From the NCBI GenBank assembly GCA_903876615.1, contig CAIRAS010000190.1, positions 1-7,596 of the forward strand: DNA of 7,596 nucleotides. The letters are read 5' to 3'. The notes beneath the pieces were generated by a model that was not told the DNA's origin, made no database searches, and saw only the letters and a program-made list of their open reading frames with translations. Position numbers and translations under genes: made by a program. The DNA is from an uncultured Holophagaceae bacterium. GTDB lineage: Bacteria; Acidobacteriota; Holophagae; Holophagales; Holophagaceae. Below, piece after piece: positions 7,036 to 7,596 of this stretch. Position 1 is the stretch's first letter, and each line of letters opens with the position of its first letter.

Positions 7036-7134
7036 GAAAGGTCCGCTTTCGGCCAGTAACAGCGGTCGGATTCTGCATTTCCCTCCACCGCCGAGTCCAA
7101 TTTTCTTGCTGGATCGATGCCCGAAACGCTCTTT

Positions 7135-7139
7135 GAGGT
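7135..7139 (+). promoter_or_regulatory. Shine-Dalgarno favouring the rpoD start at 7144
   Basis: GAGGT lies four bases before the ATG at 7144. The alternative in-frame ATG at 7117 has only GGA at very short spacing, so this site is the main reason for choosing the downstream start. Confidence 0.5.
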
Positions 7140-7143
7140 ACGA

Positions 7144-7596
7144 ATGGTTCCGACGCCGCCCCGCGACACCTACTACCCCCTCACCAAAGCTCTGATCTCC
7201 ATCGGAAGGAAAAACGGTTTCCTGCTGGTTGACCAGCTCAATGACTTCCTTCCCAGCACTGCCTCCAGCCCCGCTGATCTCGAGCTCCTCCTGAGCCTGT
7301 TCGCACGGCTTGGGGTGGGCGTTGGCGCCACGGAGGAGGAGGCCCAGGCCGCCCGTGAGGCCATCGAGCCCGAGTTCGTGCTGACGGAAGGCGTGCCCAA
7401 GGGCGACAAGGATTCCGAAGTCGAGATCGACAGCCCCGACAGCGACAAGTTCAATGACCCGGTCCGCATGTATCTCAAGGAGATGGGCACGGTCCCCCTC
7501 CTCAAGCGCGAGGACGAAGTCGAGATCGCCAAGCGCATCGAGGTCGGTGTCCGCAGCGTCATGCGCGCCATCTCGCGCTCCCGCCTCGCCGCCAGC
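7144..7596 (+). CDS. rpoD: Primary sigma factor RpoD (partial, N-terminal part)
   Basis: This is the housekeeping sigma70 subunit of RNA polymerase, cut by the window end after 151 codons. Residues 11-62 (YPLTKALISIGRKNGFLLV...LARLGVGVGA in outline) fit region 1.1, the autoinhibitory DNA-mimic domain. An acidic linker (about 83-101, with EIDSPDSD) follows. Residues 105-135 (DPVRMYLKEMGTVPLL, then REDEVEIAKRIE) are the strongly conserved region 1.2 that contacts the discriminator. Helical sequence continues to the edge, and the regions 2-4 that define promoter recognition are off the window. Region 1.1 points to a primary sigma rather than an alternative one. I chose ATG 7144 for its GAGGT site; ATG 7117 in the same frame would add nine residues (MPETLFEVR) and remains possible. 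The dnaG-rpoD order is that of the classical macromolecular synthesis operon. Confidence 0.93.
   Translation, partial: MVPTPPRDTYYPLTKALISIGRKNGFLLVDQLNDFLPSTASSPADLELLLSLFARLGVGVGATEEEAQAAREAIEPEFVLTEGVPKGDKDSEVEIDSPDSDKFNDPVRMYLKEMGTVPLLKREDEVEIAKRIEVGVRSVMRAISRSRLAAS

Noticed and set aside
5933..7078. 381-codon minus-strand frame opposite dnaG and the rpoD promoter
   Set aside because: It is the shadow of DnaG, whose zinc-finger and Toprim residues are intact; the frame itself has repetitive Gln/Gly/Leu composition.
7173..7571. 132-codon minus-strand frame opposite rpoD
   Set aside because: Ser/Arg/Leu-rich shadow of the conserved sigma region 1.1-1.2 coding sequence.

Overview
The window is a GC-rich (roughly two-thirds G+C by eye), densely packed bacterial chromosome segment. 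It holds core information-processing genes (dnaG primase and the start of rpoD) behind three envelope-type genes. The intact P-loop protein, the diverged repeat hairpin and the style of the DnaG/RpoD proteins suggest a free-living, probably diderm bacterium. Acidobacteriota, perhaps the Holophaga/Geothrix group, is my best guess, but this is recollection and inference and nothing in the window proves it.

Layout. Positions 1-76 hold a 17-bp perfect inverted repeat merging into an 8-bp tandem repeat. A minus-strand gene (105-1085) encodes a 326-aa P-loop protein of unknown function. Only 40 bp separate its start from the divergent plus-strand gene at 1126. From there four plus-strand genes run without gaps. 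They are a 720-aa membrane-anchored phosphoglycerol transferase/LTA synthase-like enzyme (1126-3288), a membrane-anchored metallophosphoesterase with a purple-acid-phosphatase-like motif pattern (3285-4376), a 295-aa polytopic membrane protein of unknown function (4373-5260), and DnaG primase (5261-6988). The first three overlap by 4 bp (GTGA, then ATGA) and dnaG starts on the base after the preceding stop, so this looks like one translationally coupled operon. After 155 bp carrying a good sigma70-type promoter comes rpoD (7144 to the window end, partial).

How the genes fit together. dnaG-rpoD is the core of the classical macromolecular synthesis operon. The usual upstream rpsU is absent here and its place is taken by the three envelope genes. 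By inference, the transferase, the phosphoesterase and the polytopic protein form one extracytoplasmic pathway that adds, removes or moves a phospho-alcohol group on a glycan or lipid. Co-transcription would link this pathway to primase expression. No CRISPR array, tRNA, rRNA, insertion sequence or phage gene is visible.
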